DNA from: Pinus tabuliformis
Taxonomy: Eukaryota; Streptophyta; Pinopsida; Pinales; Pinaceae
NCBI GenBank assembly: GCA_031772625.1
Contig: CM062816.1
Location: 831,334,071 to 831,398,070, forward strand
DNA: 64,000 bases
Direction: 5' to 3'
This document shows, piece by piece, positions 11,801 to 23,432 of this stretch. How positions within the stretch are numbered: the stretch's first letter is position 1; every line of letters starts with the position of its first letter. The notes under the pieces are model-generated. The model made no database searches and was not told the DNA's origin. It was given only the letters and a program-made list of their open reading frames with translations. Both the position numbers and the translations under genes were made by a program.

Positions 11801-11943
11801 ATATGCATTTAGCACAAATTGTGCATCTGTATTTGCATTCCATAAAGTAGGCATAGCCTTCGCAAAACTGTTATTCCAAATGTGAGAAGGTTTTCGTTTC
11901 AGGAAAATTATTGGTTGCTTTATTGTATGTTGTAATAGTTATA
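8885..11943 (-). pseudogene. Helentron protein, 3' half: Rep tyrosine motif, PIF1-like helicase, EEP nuclease
   Basis: One minus-strand frame runs from the edge of the LTR insertion to the stop at 8885, broken by in-frame stops near the insertion edge, near 11028 and near 10805. First comes the Rep tyrosine pair in AYAVASYCSSYMTK (about 11800-11770). Next is the helicase: Walker A GGAGVGKT (about 10850), then in the 639-residue frame starting at 10804 motif II IDEVSM (73-78), motif III GDFYQAQP (111-118) and motif VI VYTALSRV (377-384). An EEP domain follows from about residue 435, with N441, E468 (LCLQET), GDFN at 566-569 and SDHD at 628-631, so all main metal and catalytic motifs are kept. 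The helicase would unwind DNA during rolling-circle transposition; the EEP domain is a Helentron hallmark of uncertain role. Confidence 0.85.
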
Positions 11944-11948
11944 TGTAC

Positions 11949-12351
11949 TGTTATGCTCTTAACCTGCAAAATGATACCCAAATACAGAATATGCCAAGAA
12001 AAGATACCCAGAACACATAATAGCAATGATTTAATTATTCAGAGTAATGTTCACTTGCCTCTTCGAGGGGGAAACCTCCAATAGAGCAGAGCTCGAATAC
12101 AAAATAAGACACAATGCTCGTCGCAAGGAGTCTCTATCCTTTATATATGACTCATACATGCAATACCATGGGCCAATACCGTGGGTTTTATTAATACCAT
12201 CTATCTAATACTACGGCCCATTTGCAACTAACTGTGGTCCCATCATTAATTGCGGGTTAACCACTTACAAATATTAATATGGGCTTTATTGACTCTTGAC
12301 TATGACGTGATCCCATGACATAATTAAGGGGGTTAGGGTGGGACCCTAACA
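11949..12351 (-). repeat. 3' LTR of the chromovirus
   Basis: 403 bp, TG...CA, about 97% like the LTR at 17681-18085 by eye. In minus orientation it lies downstream of the polypurine tract. Confidence 0.93.
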
Positions 12352-12366
12352 TGCCCTCCCCCTTAA
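12352..12366 (-). promoter_or_regulatory. Polypurine tract of the chromovirus
   Basis: On the minus strand TTAAGGGGGAGGGCA directly abuts the 3' LTR, the usual site of plus-strand priming. Confidence 0.85.
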
Positions 12367-12401
12367 GACTAGCCTTGTCCTCAAGGCTGAAGCTACGGAA
12401 A

Positions 12402-15400
12402 CTACTGAAGAATAGTGGTTGGTTCCCAAGTTGCATCTTCCGGAGAGGTGTCTTTCCATTTGACGAGGACTTCCTTAATCATGCGGCCGCGCAGGTGCTT
12501 GTCTCGTGTGTCTAGAACCTGTTCGGGTTGAAGCCAGATTGACCCTTCTTCGTCCAATTCAGGTAGACTAGTTTGAACTCGGCAATTGTTCCCAATCACT
12601 TTCTTGAGGCACGATACATGGAAAACTAGATGGATTTTTGTCGTAGGTGGTAAAGCCAACTTGTAAGCCACTTCTCCAATGTGCTGAAGTACTTGGTATG
12701 GTTCGTAGAATTTTGGAGAGAGCTTTTGACAACCCTTGTCTTTGAGTGATGTTTGCTTATATGGTTGCAGCCTCAAAAAGACCTGATCCCCTTCTTGAAA
12801 TTGGCACTCTGAGCGATGCTGGTCGACCTGTTGCTTCATGCGGTTCTGAGCTTGATGAAGATTCTCTCTAAGATGGGCGAGCATGGTTGCGCGGTGTTGT
12901 AGGAGTTGATCCACTGCTTGTACTTTGGAGCACCCCTTGAGATAAGAAGTAGGGGAAGGCGGAAGTTGACCATATACTGCTTCATAGGGAGTCATTTTGG
13001 TGGTGGCATGATAGTTGGTGTTATACCACCATTCAGCCAAAGGTAACCACCGTACCCAAAGGTGTTGCTTTTCTGAAGTGAAACACCTAAGGTAGGTTTC
13101 TAGACATTTGTTGACGGCTTCGGTTTGACCATCTGTTTGCGGATGATATGAAGTACTGAGTTTGAGTTGAGTGCCTTGTATTCTGAAGAGTTCCTGCCAA
13201 AAATTACTGGTGAAGATCGGGTCGCGGTCGGACACAATAGAAGTGGGCATGCCATGCAATTTGAAGATCTGATCCATAAAAGATTGAGCAACCAAAGTTG
13301 GTGTAAACGGGTGGGGTAGGGCGCAGAAATGAGCATACTTCGACAGTCGGTCCACAACGACCATGATGACTGACTTGTTCCCTAACTTTGGAAGACCTAT
13401 AATGAAATCCATAGAAACCTCCGTCCAAATTGATGTCGGAATGGGCAATGGTTGTAATGTGCCTGGTGTGTTGACGGTTTCCCCTTTGTGGCGTTGACAG
13501 ACATCACATTCTGCTACGAAGGTAAGGATGTCCTTTTTCATGCCTGTCCAAAAAAATGATCTTCTGGTGCGAGCATACGTCTTCTGAAAGCCCGAATGTC
13601 CTGCAATGGGAGATGAGTGCAATTCTGCCAAAATGCGACTTTTGAGGGTGGATGTTGGTGAGATTATGACTCTGTCCTTGTAGCGAAGAATATCATTCTG
13701 CCACGAGTAGCCCTTGGTGGAATTAGGATCTACCTGCAATTGAGAAATGAGTTGGGAGAGCCCGGGGTGTGAAAACCATTCCCTGCGAGCCTCTTCAATC
13801 CAGTCTGGAATGGGGAGGGAAATTGCGAGCAGAGTACTTTCCTCCTCAAATTGGCGAGATAATGCATCTGCTACCCTATTGTCTTTCCCTTTCTTGTAAA
13901 TGATCTCATAATCATATCCCAGCATTTTGGCTAACCATTTATTTTGTTGTGGGGAGGATAGGCGTTGCTCCAAAAAATATTTAAGACTGTGATGATCTGT
14001 GCGGATTTGGAAACGTCGCCCCAATAAGTAAGGTTTCCAGGTCTCGACTGCATGTAAGATGGCCATCATTTCCTTCTCGTAGGTAGATTGGCCCAGATTC
14101 CTCCCACTGAGTTGTTGTCTTGTGAAGGCCAACGGTCGCCCTTCCTGCATTAAGACCGCCCCAATACCTATACCCGAAGCATCACATTCAATGACAAAGG
14201 ATTTGGTGAAGTCAAGTAGTGCTAAGACTGGAGCGGAACACATGGCGTTTTTGAGAGCGGTAAATGCCTGTTGTGCTTTCTCGTTCCAGAAGAAGGAATT
14301 TTTCTTTAGGAGTTGAGTGAGGGGTTTCGCTATGCAGCCATAGTTGCGGACAAATTTACGATAATAGCCTGTGAGACCCAAAAATCCTCTCAAGCTCTTC
14401 AAGGTCTTAGGTTGAGGCCATTCTTGCATTGCCTGGATCTTTTTGGGGTCCACCTTGACACCTTCACGCCCCACAATGTGGCCCAAATACTCAACTTATT
14501 CCATGCCAAACGAACACTTGGACATCTTGACAAATAATTTATGCTTGCGGAGCAGTTGCAAGAGTAGATCTACATGCTGAAGATGTGCAGCCCAAGTGCC
14601 ACTATAGATGAGGATGTCATCGAAGAAGACAAGGACAAATTTTCTGAGATATGGTTTGAGAATGTGATTCATAAGGCTCTGAAAAGTAGAGGGGGCATTA
14701 CAAAGACCAAATGGCATGACCAGGAACTCATAATGGCCTTCATGAGTTCTGAAAGCCGTCTTGGGAATGTCGACTTCCTTCATGCGAATTTGGTGGTAAC
14801 CTGAGCGAAGATCCAACTTAGTGAAGAATTGAGCCCCATTGAGTTCGTCCAACAAATCGTCAACCACCGGGATGGGAAATTTATCTTTGACTATCAAATT
14901 ATTGAGGGCCCTGAAGTCGGGACACATCCGCCACTCCCCATCTTTCTTGAGCACCATGACCACTGGGGATGAATAAGGACTAATGCTGGGACGAATGACA
15001 CCTGCTTCCAACAGTTCCTTGATGATTTTTTCTATTTCATTCTTTTGGGTGAACGGATATCTGTATGGCCGCACATTTGGGGGTTGGGCCCCTGGAACCA
15101 AGGTGATGCTATGATCATGTTCCCCTCGCGAGGGTGGAAGCTCATTAGGCTTGTCAAAGACCGTCCGATGGTTATTTAAAATCTGTTGCATCTCATGATG
15201 AATTGGCAGAGACATGGTTTCGACTACCTGGATGGCATTAAATTGAGCTACTACTCCATGATGGCCCTTTTTTAACAATTTTTCCATCCTATGCGAGCTG
15301 ATGATAGAGGGGGCTCCCGCCTGGAGTCCACGGAGGGTATGTGTGGAGTTGTTCTGCTTAAAACTCATATATAACTCCTGGAAATCCATTGTGATGGGCC

Positions 15401-16742
15401 CAAGAGTGCGGAGCCATTCAACACCGAGGACAATGTCGCAACCCCCCATGTGTATGGCAAACATGTGGGTTTTCAACTGATAATCCCCCATTTGAAGTTT
15501 GACATTTTCACAGCGGCCTTCACATTTCATTGTGCCCCCATCCGCAATTTGGACTTGGAAGTTAGAAACTGCTCATACAAAACAATGCGCTGCTTCTGCG
15601 ATTTTTTGATGGATGAAATTATGGGTACTTCCACTATCAATCAAGACTACTACTGGGCGATGTTTAAGAAAACCCCGGATTTTGAGAGTTTGAGGGGAAG
15701 AAATCCCTGCCAACGCATGTAGCGAAATAACTGGTTCGTCAGAGACATTCTCCTTTAGGTTGTCTTCTTCTAGCGCCTCATGTTCCTCAAGTGGTGGATC
15801 TTCCTCTGTTGAGCTATAGTCAGTGGCATCTATTTGAAAAAATTTGGGCTCCTTGCATTTATGACCTGGGGAGTATTTTTCATCACAGTAGTAACATAGT
15901 CCTTGCTTCCTTCTTTCGTCCATTTCCGCAGGTGACACCTTTTGGACCTTAAGTGTTTGAGTCGTGTTGTGAGCCTGTGGGGGACGACCTTTAGCTGGGA
16001 AATTTGGGCGACTGTATTGGGCTGCTAATGCACGTTCCACCTTATGAGCTACCTGGCAAGCCTCCGTCCACGTGGGAGGGTGGTGAAGTAGAACTTGAGC
16101 TTTGATGGCTTCTTTAAGACCGCTGATAAAACATTCCATGTAGAACTCATCTGTGAGACCCCTAGTGCGGAATGCTAAGGCTTCAAAAGCGGTAATATAT
16201 TCATCCACTGTACCAGTCTGTCGGAGCTTAGTGAGACGACCCAAAAAAGAGTCTTCCTGTTCAAAGCGATCTCGAAGAGCTTTGGTAAATTGGGTCCAAG
16301 TCCTAAAAGGTCCATTGCAACACTGATGCCATTCCCACCATTGCCACCATTCATTGTCCAAGTACATTCTCCCTAACATAAGCTTATTCGCATCATCTGG
16401 GATATGATTCAATTTGAAATACTGCTCCATTTGTGCTAGCCATGCGGACGGGTGAGAACCGTCAAATTTATGCACATCCAACTTGGGAGGTCGCTGACTG
16501 GGTGGTGGATGGGTGTGCCAGATGTGAGGAGAGTGGCTAGACTCACCCTCATTGTATTCATGGCCATTATACGCCTCCTCGTGGGCTTGCTCCTTGCCCT
16601 TCGGGAGGAATTGCTGTATCTGGAGACTTAGTCCGCGAATCTCAGTTTGGATGGAGTGAACCTCAGTTTGGATGGAGTTCACAGTGTCTTCAAGTTTGTC
16701 CATCCTTTCATTGGCCATCGCTTGAGCTCTAGTTTCTACCAT
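12402..16742 (-). CDS. gag-pol region of the chromovirus (fossil)
   Basis: Minus-strand coding region of a Ty3/gypsy chromovirus. Gag probably starts at the ATG at 16742 (MVETRAQ, a common start in plant chromoviruses) and ends with a C-X2-C ... H-X-C zinc knuckle (CYYCDEK...GHKC). It is followed by an aspartic protease site (LIDSGSTHNF), RT with FFDDIL (about 14630), RNase H with the ECDASG and TDHHSLKYF motifs, integrase with an HHCC finger and D,D-35-E core (SMDFI, VSDRDPIF, PQTDGQTEA), and a chromodomain near 12405-12540 (VLVKWKD, ATWEP). The product would be a polyprotein that forms particles and copies and integrates the element. The region is mostly open, with a small number of breaks; this copy is treated as a fossil. 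The exact chromovirus clade was not resolved. Confidence 0.9.
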
Positions 16743-17666
16743 ACACCAACCTGATGAAAAATTGGGACCGCCTAAAATTTTTTTTACTAATAAATTGAAT
16801 GGTACCACCTTGCTCAGCTCGTCGTCCTGATTCTGATGGGCTAGATCACCAATAAGCACCCTGGAAGATCTCAGACTTTTTTTTTTTTTTTTTGAAAACT
16901 CCTAACGGAGTTTTACTCCTTCTTGATCAATACTGCAGTCGCCAAATCCTCAAAATGTCAACGCTGCCAAAAGTCCTGCGAAAAGTATACCTCAGTATAG
17001 GAACCCTTCACAACAACTCCGATCTGGTGGGTCTGAGAGATCTGAATGGCGGAACAACTGCTGCAGTGGATCTGATGGATCTGCGGGACTGATGTCTGCT
17101 GCTGCTGCACCTCTTTGCACACGCGGATTGGGAATAGATGATGTGTGATCCCCCGATAGAAAAGGAAACTATGGTCGTGAGGAGTGTCAGGTGCTACAGA
17201 TCGCAATATACATAAGGGTCTGGCAGTAGTACTCAGCCCAATGTTTCAGGGCTCTAACTAAGGAGGATTGACCGTACCCTTAGCCGTACAACCCGACTTC
17301 CCTATCGTACGGGCGAGTAATCTCTCCGAGTGCTGTTCTCGGTGTACTGTAGCCACAAGACGGTCGACGGTTTATCTATGGCGAGGTTTCAAGGGAGCCT
17401 AGGGGGCTTCCGATATACCCAGAGGGTACGTGGAAGACAGTCCGTGCGCGGTTCTGTCTAATGCGCTACTACTCAAAGGGGTACCCACAGGGGTTACAAG
17501 GGAGTCCAACAGACGTGACCACCTCTTGTATTTCCTGCGTGCATGCCTCCCCAAATCCGCAGGTTTATGCGCTCAACGACAGATCCCGTGGTTTAAAGAC
17601 GCCAGAACATGTCTCTAGCCGAATTTTTTTTGCTAAGAATTGGAGATCCCACCGGCCCTGGAAAGT
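16743..17666 (-). other. Untranslated leader of the chromovirus
   Basis: Between the primer site and the gag start lie about 900 bp without a clear gene. A T-run at 16878-16893 (A-run on the element's strand) and a relatively GC-rich part near 17220-17640 stand out. Short open frames here are not supported as genes. Confidence 0.6.
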
Positions 17667-17678
17667 GCTCTGATACCA
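17667..17678 (-). promoter_or_regulatory. Primer binding site for initiator tRNA-Met
   Basis: The minus strand reads TGGTATCAGAGC two bases inside the 5' LTR, complementary to the 3' end of plant initiator tRNA-Met as commonly used by plant LTR elements. Confidence 0.93.
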
Positions 17679-17680
17679 CT

Positions 17681-18085
17681 TGTTATGATCTTAACCTGCA
17701 AAATGATACCCAAATACATAATATGCGAAGAAAAGATACCCAGAACACATAATAGCAATGATTTTATTATTCAGAGAGTAATGTTCACTTGCCTCTTTGA
17801 GGGGGCAACCTCCAATAGAGCAGAGCTCGAATACAAAATAAGACACAATGCTCATCGCAGGGAGTCTCTATCCTTTATATATGACTCATACATGCAATAC
17901 CACGGGCCAATACCGTGGGTTTTATTAATACCATCTATCTAATACTACGACCCATTTGCAACTAACTGTGGTCCCGTCATTAATTGCGGGTTAACCACTT
18001 ACAAATATTAATATGGGCTTTATTGACTCTTGACTATGACGTGATCCCATGACATAATTAAGGGGGTTAGGGTGGGACCCTAACA
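17681..18085 (-). repeat. 5' LTR of the chromovirus
   Basis: 405 bp, TG...CA, paired with 11949-12351; next to the primer binding site in minus orientation. Confidence 0.93.
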
Positions 18086-18090
18086 TGTAC

Positions 18091-21000
18091 TCACTTTCTA
18101 GTAGTCCTATTTCTAGGAGGAAATTGTCATGGGTTATTGAATCATTATAGTTTGTTTGCTCCAGGAATGCGAAAAGTGATATTGATTTCTCTACGATTTT
18201 TTTATTTTGTGCATTGGTTGGCTCGATGATCATTGTTGATTTCATTGGTGGCATGGGGAAGTTGTACCTGCAGTTTGAATTTGTTGCTTCTTACAACTTC
18301 TTGTATGGTGATGTTTATGCAATTTAGCAACATCTGGGTCCAAATGATCTGTATTACAAGTTATGTAATTGTCAAGAAACTTCTCAATTTCTGAATTGCT
18401 TTGTTTTCCATATATTGGAGCATTCTCTATCCATAACAGTCCATGTTCATGTTCAGTTCCTCTATTTTGAAATTCTGTTACGAAATAGTAATCAGATATT
18501 TTTCCAAAGAATGTAGTATCTTGACATATCAATCGCTTTACAGCATTAATTCTATGTCTATAGTACTGGCTACATGTGACTGGATATTTTCTTATAAGGT
18601 AGTCAATGTCATCATCTTCTAATATATCAATAGCATTTTTATTTGCTTTATTTCTAAACAATGTGACGAGTGTATCTACTAATGGTTTCCATCGATGTTC
18701 TGCACTTGTAAATGTCACAAAGAAAGTTGGAGGCCCCAATTGTCGTATCATTGCAAATATGTTTTTCTTAATTTGTTCCAAATGATCAGAAGGTATGCGA
18801 ATGTTTTTGAAATCTATGTATCCAATATCATATTTCAATAACTTTTCCAAATTTGCTCGATACTTGACATCTTTTGCTAATATTTTCCAGCCTTTTAGTT
18901 GTCCTTTTCTTATTCGTACCCATATGCAAGAAAGCACTTTATCAATTATTATTCGCATTGTCTTGAAAAACAAATTTGTTGTATGATATGAGAAGTCACC
19001 ACTTGCTTGTAACAATTCCCATTGTACAATTTTTTGGTAACTAAACCTATGTGTGATGTCATGATCATGTGTGTTGCCATAAAATAATGTTGGAAAGTTC
19101 ATTTCTTCTGCATATTTGTCCTTGAAAATCCCCAGTGGTCGTTGTCCTTCAGCAGGTGCTAGTTCAATAATCTTGTCTTGCAAATCTTAGATGTGTTGTA
19201 ACTCTATTAATCCATGCACCAATGTTTTAGTAGGTGTTTCGTTATTTGCATCACTGTCTGTATCACTTTCATTATCGATGTTTGAATTTTGTATAATATA
19301 TTCATTATTCTCTTGTAAAACATGGGTCCAATTCTCATTTATACAAATGTTCTCAGATTTATAAAGACTTCTAGAACATAGTTCGTTCAATGCTTTCATG
19401 ACAATAATTGGATGTACTTTACCTGTTTGGTATGAATTTTTGTATTGCAATCGTATTTTTAATGCAACTGCAAGTGTCATTGTATCACTTAGATATTGTG
19501 GCAATGCTTTTTGCACAACGTCCATATGAATTGGTACATTGATAATTGATCCTATTAAGCCAATTTGTGATCACCTATATCCCCATTGTCTGATTTGTGC
19601 AAATGTAATTCTCAATGACACAAGCCTTTCTTCTAGATCTGAAAGTGTATTTACAGTTGGCAATGGAATGTTACATCTTATTTGTTCAGGTGTTGCAAAT
19701 TGTGGAAGCTTTCCATTCTTGAGTGCTTTTTTGCAAGGAACACATATGTTTTCATTACTGAAGGTCCTATTGTTCAATGTAAAATTCATATGCTTTTCTT
19801 GCAACTCTATAGTGAAGAATCTGATATTTTTTGCAAAATGCAATCTGGTACAAACTGCACATGTATTCCTAGGCATGTCTTCGACTTTTTCCATATAAAT
19901 CTGTACTGCATCTTTCTTTCTTGTCATTCTTGACTTCTTATTAGAAGATGCTTTTTTGCATATGTCATTGCATTTGCGTTTTGTACGTATGAATTGCTTT
20001 AGTTTGTGATAATTGAGCCTACGATGCTTAGTTGGCTGCATTTGTTCTAAATGAGATGCTATCTCAAATGCAATATTATTCTTAAAATGTACTTGAGATA
20101 TACATTGTTGTTTTTCTAGTATATGCTTATGATGCAATTGATTACAATCCTCTTTTGCTTCCCTGTACACTTGTTGAGAATTGTGAACATATTTTTGTAT
20201 CATTGTGTGGTAGTGAATATGTGATGTATCTGTCCTAAATGACATGATGTTAACAATATGATTGCATGTCGAATAAGCAGAACTGTAACTGACAAAGTTA
20301 TTAGCAACAGAGGACCATACCTGGATATTGAATTTGAATATCACAGATATCCATTGCAAACAGAATGGTCCGCCTTCTACCTGTCCTCTCTCATATGGCA
20401 TTGCCATCTTTATGAGATATTGTTGCCAGTTGTTATTCATTGCATAGTGTATCACATCAACTACTAGGTATTGTTCTAAACAATGTAATGCATCTCGATT
20501 CTTATGCATAAGTGCATTGCAAAAATATTGCACAATGTAAAGTCGCAAACACTGTGCATCGAATTCTGTTGCCACTAAATAGCAAATTGCATTAAAGAGA
20601 TTGTCACCACAATTAGATGTCATTTGCTTTGCGATTGTTAATTCATTTAAAAGCATATTATCTACAATATGCATCCAGTGGCTTTCAATATCTTTGCAAA
20701 TAGATGACAGGTAGATATTAGACTGGCTGCAAATGCATATTGGAAACTTTTGGTAAAGCAATGGTTCATAATGACCACTAACAGGATTTGCATCATGAAA
20801 GAGAATGCAATATGGAATTGTATTTTCATGTTGATTAAAAAGCAAATATCTTGTTTTTCTTGTCAATGACCAAACTGCAATTGATATATCTAGCCATTTA
20901 GCTAACCAACGTATGCAAAAGGTATCACCCCATAAACCTCGGTCAGACTCCTTTATATTTGTAGATGCAGAACAACGCATTTTATGAAGATATGTACCAA

Positions 21001-21355
21001 TATCATTAATACCATGTAACTCGTATAGGAAGTCAGGTGCTAGTTCATACTCATATGACTCTATTGCTTCAACATCATTGTTGTTTAAGCAAAAAAGAAA
21101 ATGTTCTATTAACCCATTTCGTAGTTCATTTGAAGTATAACGAAAATGTAGAAGCATTTCGAATGAGTCAAATAGACAATCTCCTACAGTATATGAAAAT
21201 GCATTTAGTCTAAAAAGACCATTTCTTTTTAATACAGTATCAATGTTGTCAGGCAAAATGCATTGTAATCTGAATTTGTAACTGTCAACATCTATTATTT
21301 CTTCCATCATTTGCAATTGCTTACCAGACTTGCCTTCTGCAATTGTCTTGTACAT
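18091..21355 (-). pseudogene. Helentron protein, 5' half: two OTU domains, zinc-binding region, Rep HUH domain
   Basis: A minus-strand frame from ATG 21355 runs to the LTR insertion, with in-frame stops near 19571 (TGA, reading RQWGY-R-stop) and 19190 (TAA) and one shift near 18270. In the first 594 residues, OTU domain 1 has GDCLF (Asp59, Cys60) and GHYEPL (His195). OTU domain 2 has GDNLF (250-254), with Asn where the nucleophilic Cys belongs. C499/C502 and C538/C541 form a likely zinc site before GKLPQFATPEQIR and LEERLVSLRI, the conserved region in front of Helitron Rep. Past 19183, FFVTFTSAEHRW is Rep motif 1 and GTEHEHGLLW (about 18457-18428) is the HUH motif. The Rep nicks and joins single strands. 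The ATG is preceded by TTTTTGCAAAG, so an upstream exon is possible. Confidence 0.85.
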
Positions 21356-21944
21356 CTTTGCAAAAAATATTGATCAAATTAGCAAAAAGTGAAGATGATT
21401 GTTTCGAAAAAATATATATATATATTAAAAAAGTAGGCTCTTGCATTATGTTGCCAAACAAATATCAAATTTCTAGCAACAAGTCATATTTATAAATAAC
21501 AAACAAATTGGAAATGGAAACAGTGGAAAGACATAATGAAAAAATGCAGCATAACTTTAAGAATATTTCTACAAGTTAACAAAAGGAAGCAGTGGAAAGA
21601 CAAAATGAAAAAATGCACCATAACTTTAAGAATATTTCTGAAAGTTAACATTATTGTTGATTGCATTTGTGAAATAAAATAACAATAGATTGTCTATTGA
21701 AATCTATATTTTACTAGTTAAACATGTTGCCCAATGTTGTATATTGCCTTTATAACATCACTTGGATTGTCATGAGTTATGAGCACTGAAAAATAAGCGA
21801 TAGAACAACAAGAATTTGAGAAGCTTCGAGAAAAGATGTGAGATGTGAGTTATCTAACATGCTTGCTTTTAATTTTTGACGATTGACCAAACAGAACAAT
21901 ATAGGAACTGTTCGTATGCTTTAATTTGCAAATTACAAAGGAAA

Positions 21945-22195
21945 CAAAATAACAAAAACTTGATGAGCGCATACCTTAACATTAACAGAGAGTTAACCTG
22001 TTGTGTGAAATTAAGAAAAAACATACCAGAAATTAACAGTATTGAGAATCATATATCCTGAAAACAAAAATCTTGAACCTAGAAAACCTCAGGTTCCTTT
22101 AGAGCTAGTGTAACCTCTCTCTTGAGAAAACCTCAGGTTCCTCTATGTATCAACGGCAAGATGCAAGGATAATGTTTCAAATTTCAATCGATCAC
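21945..22195. repeat. 251-bp direct repeat, copy A
   Basis: Matches 23182-23432 at a constant offset of 1237 bp with no indels and about three substitutions. It contains two short copies of GAAAACCTCAGGTTCCT. Confidence 0.85.
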
Positions 22196-22323
22196 TAACT
22201 TTTTGGTTTGGTCCCTGATGCCACGGTGAAGAGCCAATTTACTTTAGAAAACACTTGATTCTTGTTATTTTATAAATTGACTCTTCAGCATTAGTTTACT
22301 CACATTAACTTTTTGGTTTGGTT

Positions 22324-22740
22324 ACAACATTCAACATAGTGAATTCTAAAGATGACAAAAAACTAATCTGAATGTTGTCAGAATCTTCATGGCAAAAACC
22401 TAATCTGAATGTTAACAGATTACTAATATTTATGGCAAAAAACTAACAACATTCAAGATAGTGAATTCTAAAGATGACAAAAAACTAATCTGAATGTTGT
22501 CAGAATCTTCATGGCAAAAACCTAATCTGAATGTTAACAGATTACTAATATTTATGGCAAAAAAGTAATCCGAATGAAAAGGAGTTTCTGAAAATGAACA
22601 TTTTCTCATGCTTGGCCTCAAACTCTTCATGGACTATGAAGCATGGCAAAAACCTAATCTGAATGTTGACAGATTACTAATATTCATGGCAAAAACCTAA
22701 TCCGAATGAAAAGGAGTTTCTGAAAAATAATACTGTTTGT
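22324..22740. repeat. Tandem array, 122-bp unit
   Basis: A unit beginning ACAACATTCAA(C/G)ATAGTG is at 22324-22445 and again from 22446. Partial units built on CATGGCAAAAACCTAATC(T/C)GAATG continue to about 22740. It lies between the two 251-bp direct repeats. Confidence 0.75.
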
Positions 22741-23181
22741 CATTGTGCAAACAATTTGAGGGCATAATTGGTACAGGTATCAGACAATCACAGCATGATC
22801 TCTAAAGATTTGGGAGCCTGGAATTTTGCCCAACTATAATTCCCCTGTAATCGTGGCACACACCAAATCCCGTCCTTAACAACCACAGATCTGAACCAGA
22901 AACGATGGAGCCTAGGCACAGAAAGAAAGTTTTGTTTACAGTGATGCATTATGTGATGCCAAAGAGAGAAATGTTGTCACTGGATTTATTTTTCAGCACG
23001 AAAAAAACTGTATAATTGTAGTCATGGGAGGAAACAAAATACAACTGCATTATCTCAGATATATTGTCAGAGAAATATGACTGATGGGGATTTGGCACAT
23101 TCTATAAAGATGACTAAAAATATGGACCATATGCAACCTATATTGCGATAGTTACATTGGGTATGGAATCAATAGGACTAG

Positions 23182-23432
23182 CAAAATAACAAAAACTTGA
23201 TGAGCGCATACCTTAACATTAACAGAGAGTTAACCTGTTGTGTGAAATTAAGAAAAAACATACCACAAATTAACAGTATTGAGAATCATATATCCTGAAA
23301 ACAAAAATCTTGAACCTAGAAAACCTCAGGTTCCTTTAGAGCTAGTGTAACCTCTGTCTTGAGAAAACCTCAGGTTCCTCTATGTATCAACGGCAAGATG
23401 CAAGGATAATGTTTGAAATTTCAATCGATCAC
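23182..23432. repeat. 251-bp direct repeat, copy B
   Basis: Partner of 21945-22195. Homology starts and stops abruptly at both ends, without TG...CA ends, a primer site or a target duplication. Confidence 0.85.

Larger units (their letters stand above)
11949..18085 (-). mobile_element. Ty3/gypsy chromovirus, near complete, inserted in the Helentron Rep gene
   Basis: Two LTRs (11949-12351 and 17681-18085) begin TG and end CA and are flanked by TGTAC on both sides (11944-11948 and 18086-18090). The element reads on the minus strand: LTR, initiator-Met primer site, leader, gag, protease, RT, RNase H, integrase with a C-terminal chromodomain, polypurine tract, LTR. It looks largely whole with only a few breaks. 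By eye the LTRs differ at about 11 positions plus one short indel over about 403 bp, so it is a fairly recent arrival and much younger than its host transposon. Confidence 0.93.
4723..21355 (-). mobile_element. Helentron-type (Helitron2-like) rolling-circle transposon carrying an RPA70-like gene
   Basis: On the minus strand from 21355 leftwards lie an OTU/OTU/zinc-binding/Rep/helicase/EEP reading frame (split by a 6.1-kb LTR element) and then a spliced RPA70-like gene ending near 4723. The extent given is only the coding span; true ends were not found and must lie outside 4723-21355. Removing the two LTR insertions leaves roughly 9.3 kb. C-terminal EEP nuclease and OTU domains mark Helentrons, best known from animals, fungi and oomycetes, whereas RPA70-like genes accompany plant Helitrons. 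The main frame has several in-frame stops and one shift, so this copy is dead although well preserved. It must be older than the chromovirus and the solo LTR inside it. Confidence 0.85.
21356..23181. other. Non-coding AT-rich region upstream of the Helentron frame
   Basis: No gene is seen. It should contain the promoter and 5' end of the Helentron, though no end signature was recognised. It carries the repeats listed separately and a run of ATATATAT near 21410-21425. Confidence 0.4.

Noticed and set aside
17400-17950. Plus-strand open frames up to 100 codons
   Set aside because: They lie in the leader and LTR of the minus-strand chromovirus, antisense to the element, with no domain.
21945-23432. 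251-bp direct repeats as LTRs of a small terminal-repeat retrotransposon
   Set aside because: No TG...CA ends at the homology borders, no primer site, no polypurine tract and no target duplication; homology extends past any plausible LTR edge.
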